A program made the position numbers and the translations under genes. From contig CANDFU010000129.1 of the NCBI GenBank assembly GCA_947384095.1, forward strand, positions 1 through 5,837: 5,837 nt of DNA, read 5' to 3'. The DNA is from an uncultured Roseburia sp. (GTDB lineage: Bacteria > Bacillota > Clostridia > Lachnospirales > Lachnospiraceae). Positions within the stretch are counted from its first letter, which is position 1, and each line of letters opens with the position of its first letter. Below are positions 5,218 to 5,837 of the stretch, one piece after another. The notes under the pieces were generated by a model that made no database searches, was not told the origin of the DNA, and was given only the letters and a program-made list of their open reading frames with translations.

Positions 5218-5837
5218 ATGAAAACACTGAGTACCTGCCAGAAAAAGTCAGAACGGGACTTCGCCGCGAAAACACGCGCCGCATGCTCCGCCTTCATTGA
5301 AAAAAATAAACATGGATTGCTTCTTTTGTATTTTGCCATCTACCTGCCCTGGTTTGCCTACCTGGAAAAAACGGTGACAACGCACTTCCATGTGATCCAC
5401 GTCGCACTGGACGACTTCATCCCGTTCTGCGAATATTTTGTCGTTCCCTATTTTCTGTGGTTCGCCTATATAGCGTGGGCCATGGGATACTTTTACGTCA
5501 GGGAAAAGGACGAATATTTCCGGCTCTGCGCGATGCTGTTTACCGGTATGACCGTATTTCTCGTAATATCGTCGGTCTATCCGAACGGACATTATTTAAG
5601 GCCCGCCGCATTTGAACGCGACAATATCTTTGTGGATCTCGTCAGATGGCTGTACAGTACGGACACCCCCACAAACCTGTTTCCCTCCATCCACGTATAC
5701 AATTCCATTGCGGTCAACATCGCCGTGTGGCATTCATCGTCTTTCCGCGGAAAGGAGCGAAAAAAGAGGATCGTCCGGTACGCTTCCGCCGCGCTTGCAT
5801 TCAGCATCATCCTGGCCACAATGTTCTTAAAGCAGCA
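5218..5837 (+). CDS. PAP2-family membrane phosphatase, 5' part (runs off right edge)
   Basis: An open frame of 206 codons plus 2 nt, still open at the right edge; the C-terminus is missing. It starts at ATG 5218 with AGAGGTGA (5205-5212) 5 nt upstream. The sequence resembles clostridial PAP2 proteins, membrane enzymes that remove phosphate from lipid phosphates such as phosphatidate or undecaprenyl pyrophosphate, or transfer phospho-head groups. Visible: a charged N-terminus, hydrophobic segments near 33-48, 70-93, 103-121 and 188-204, the LRP remnant of the first phosphatase motif (127-129) in YPNGHYLRPA, the RDNIF stretch (134-138), and TDTPTNLFPSIH (148-159), the second motif, as PSIH rather than PSGH, with His159 as likely catalytic acid. 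The third motif (SRxxxxxHxxxD or its KQHSxxD variant) would begin at the cut: the last residues are FLKQ. PSIH is typical of the subgroup related to inositol-phosphotransferase-like PAP2. Family is likely; substrate unknown. Confidence 0.87.
   Translation, partial: MKTLSTCQKKSERDFAAKTRAACSAFIEKNKHGLLLLYFAIYLPWFAYLEKTVTTHFHVIHVALDDFIPFCEYFVVPYFLWFAYIAWAMGYFYVREKDEYFRLCAMLFTGMTVFLVISSVYPNGHYLRPAAFERDNIFVDLVRWLYSTDTPTNLFPSIHVYNSIAVNIAVWHSSSFRGKERKKRIVRYASAALAFSIILATMFLKQ

Overview
The window reads as chromosomal DNA of a spore-forming, mid-GC Clostridia-type Firmicute. A gut Lachnospiraceae-like genome is my best guess from protein style; no marker here proves it. The evidence is a SpoVB-type MOP flippase, a clostridial-style L,D-transpeptidase with PG_binding_4-like domains, strong AGGAGG-type ribosome binding sites including one serving a TTG start, and AT-rich intergenic regions with near-consensus sigma-A promoters between GC-richer genes.

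Layout, left to right. Positions 1-260 hold no supported gene. They carry a leftward promoter with both hexamers perfect (141-113), a leader able to fold that runs off the left edge, and two GC-rich hairpins (177-242) behind the next gene. A NifS/IscS-type cysteine desulfurase lies on the minus strand (1424-261). It is divergent, across a 54-bp gap, from a SpoVB-type flippase on the plus strand (1479-2837, TTG start). A convergent gap of 116 bp holds a perfect 15-bp-stem hairpin (2892-2934). Next, on the minus strand (4738-2954), is a membrane-anchored L,D-transpeptidase: signal anchor, PG_binding_4-like region, YkuD catalytic domain, helical module, and a Pro/Gln/Glu tail built on a 45-bp tandem repeat. 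An AT-rich divergent intergenic region (4739-5217) carries a perfect TTGACA/TATAAT promoter for the transpeptidase and an extended -10 promoter preceded by direct repeats for the rightmost gene. That gene (5218 to the right edge, plus strand) is the 5' part of a PAP2-family membrane phosphatase, cut off by the window.

Three of the four genes (flippase, L,D-transpeptidase, PAP2 phosphatase) fit a loose cell-envelope theme: lipid-linked precursor flipping, 3-3 peptidoglycan cross-linking and lipid phosphate hydrolysis. They are not one operon, because each sits in its own transcription unit. The desulfurase supplies sulfur for Fe-S clusters or thio-cofactors and has no visible NifU, MnmA or ThiI partner here. 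I see no phage, IS element, CRISPR array, defence island or clearly new multi-gene system. The most interesting items are regulatory or structural: the consensus promoter and truncated leader at the left edge, the direct repeats over the PAP2 promoter, the near-identical tandem repeat in the transpeptidase tail, and the convergent hairpin whose T-run sits in its loop.
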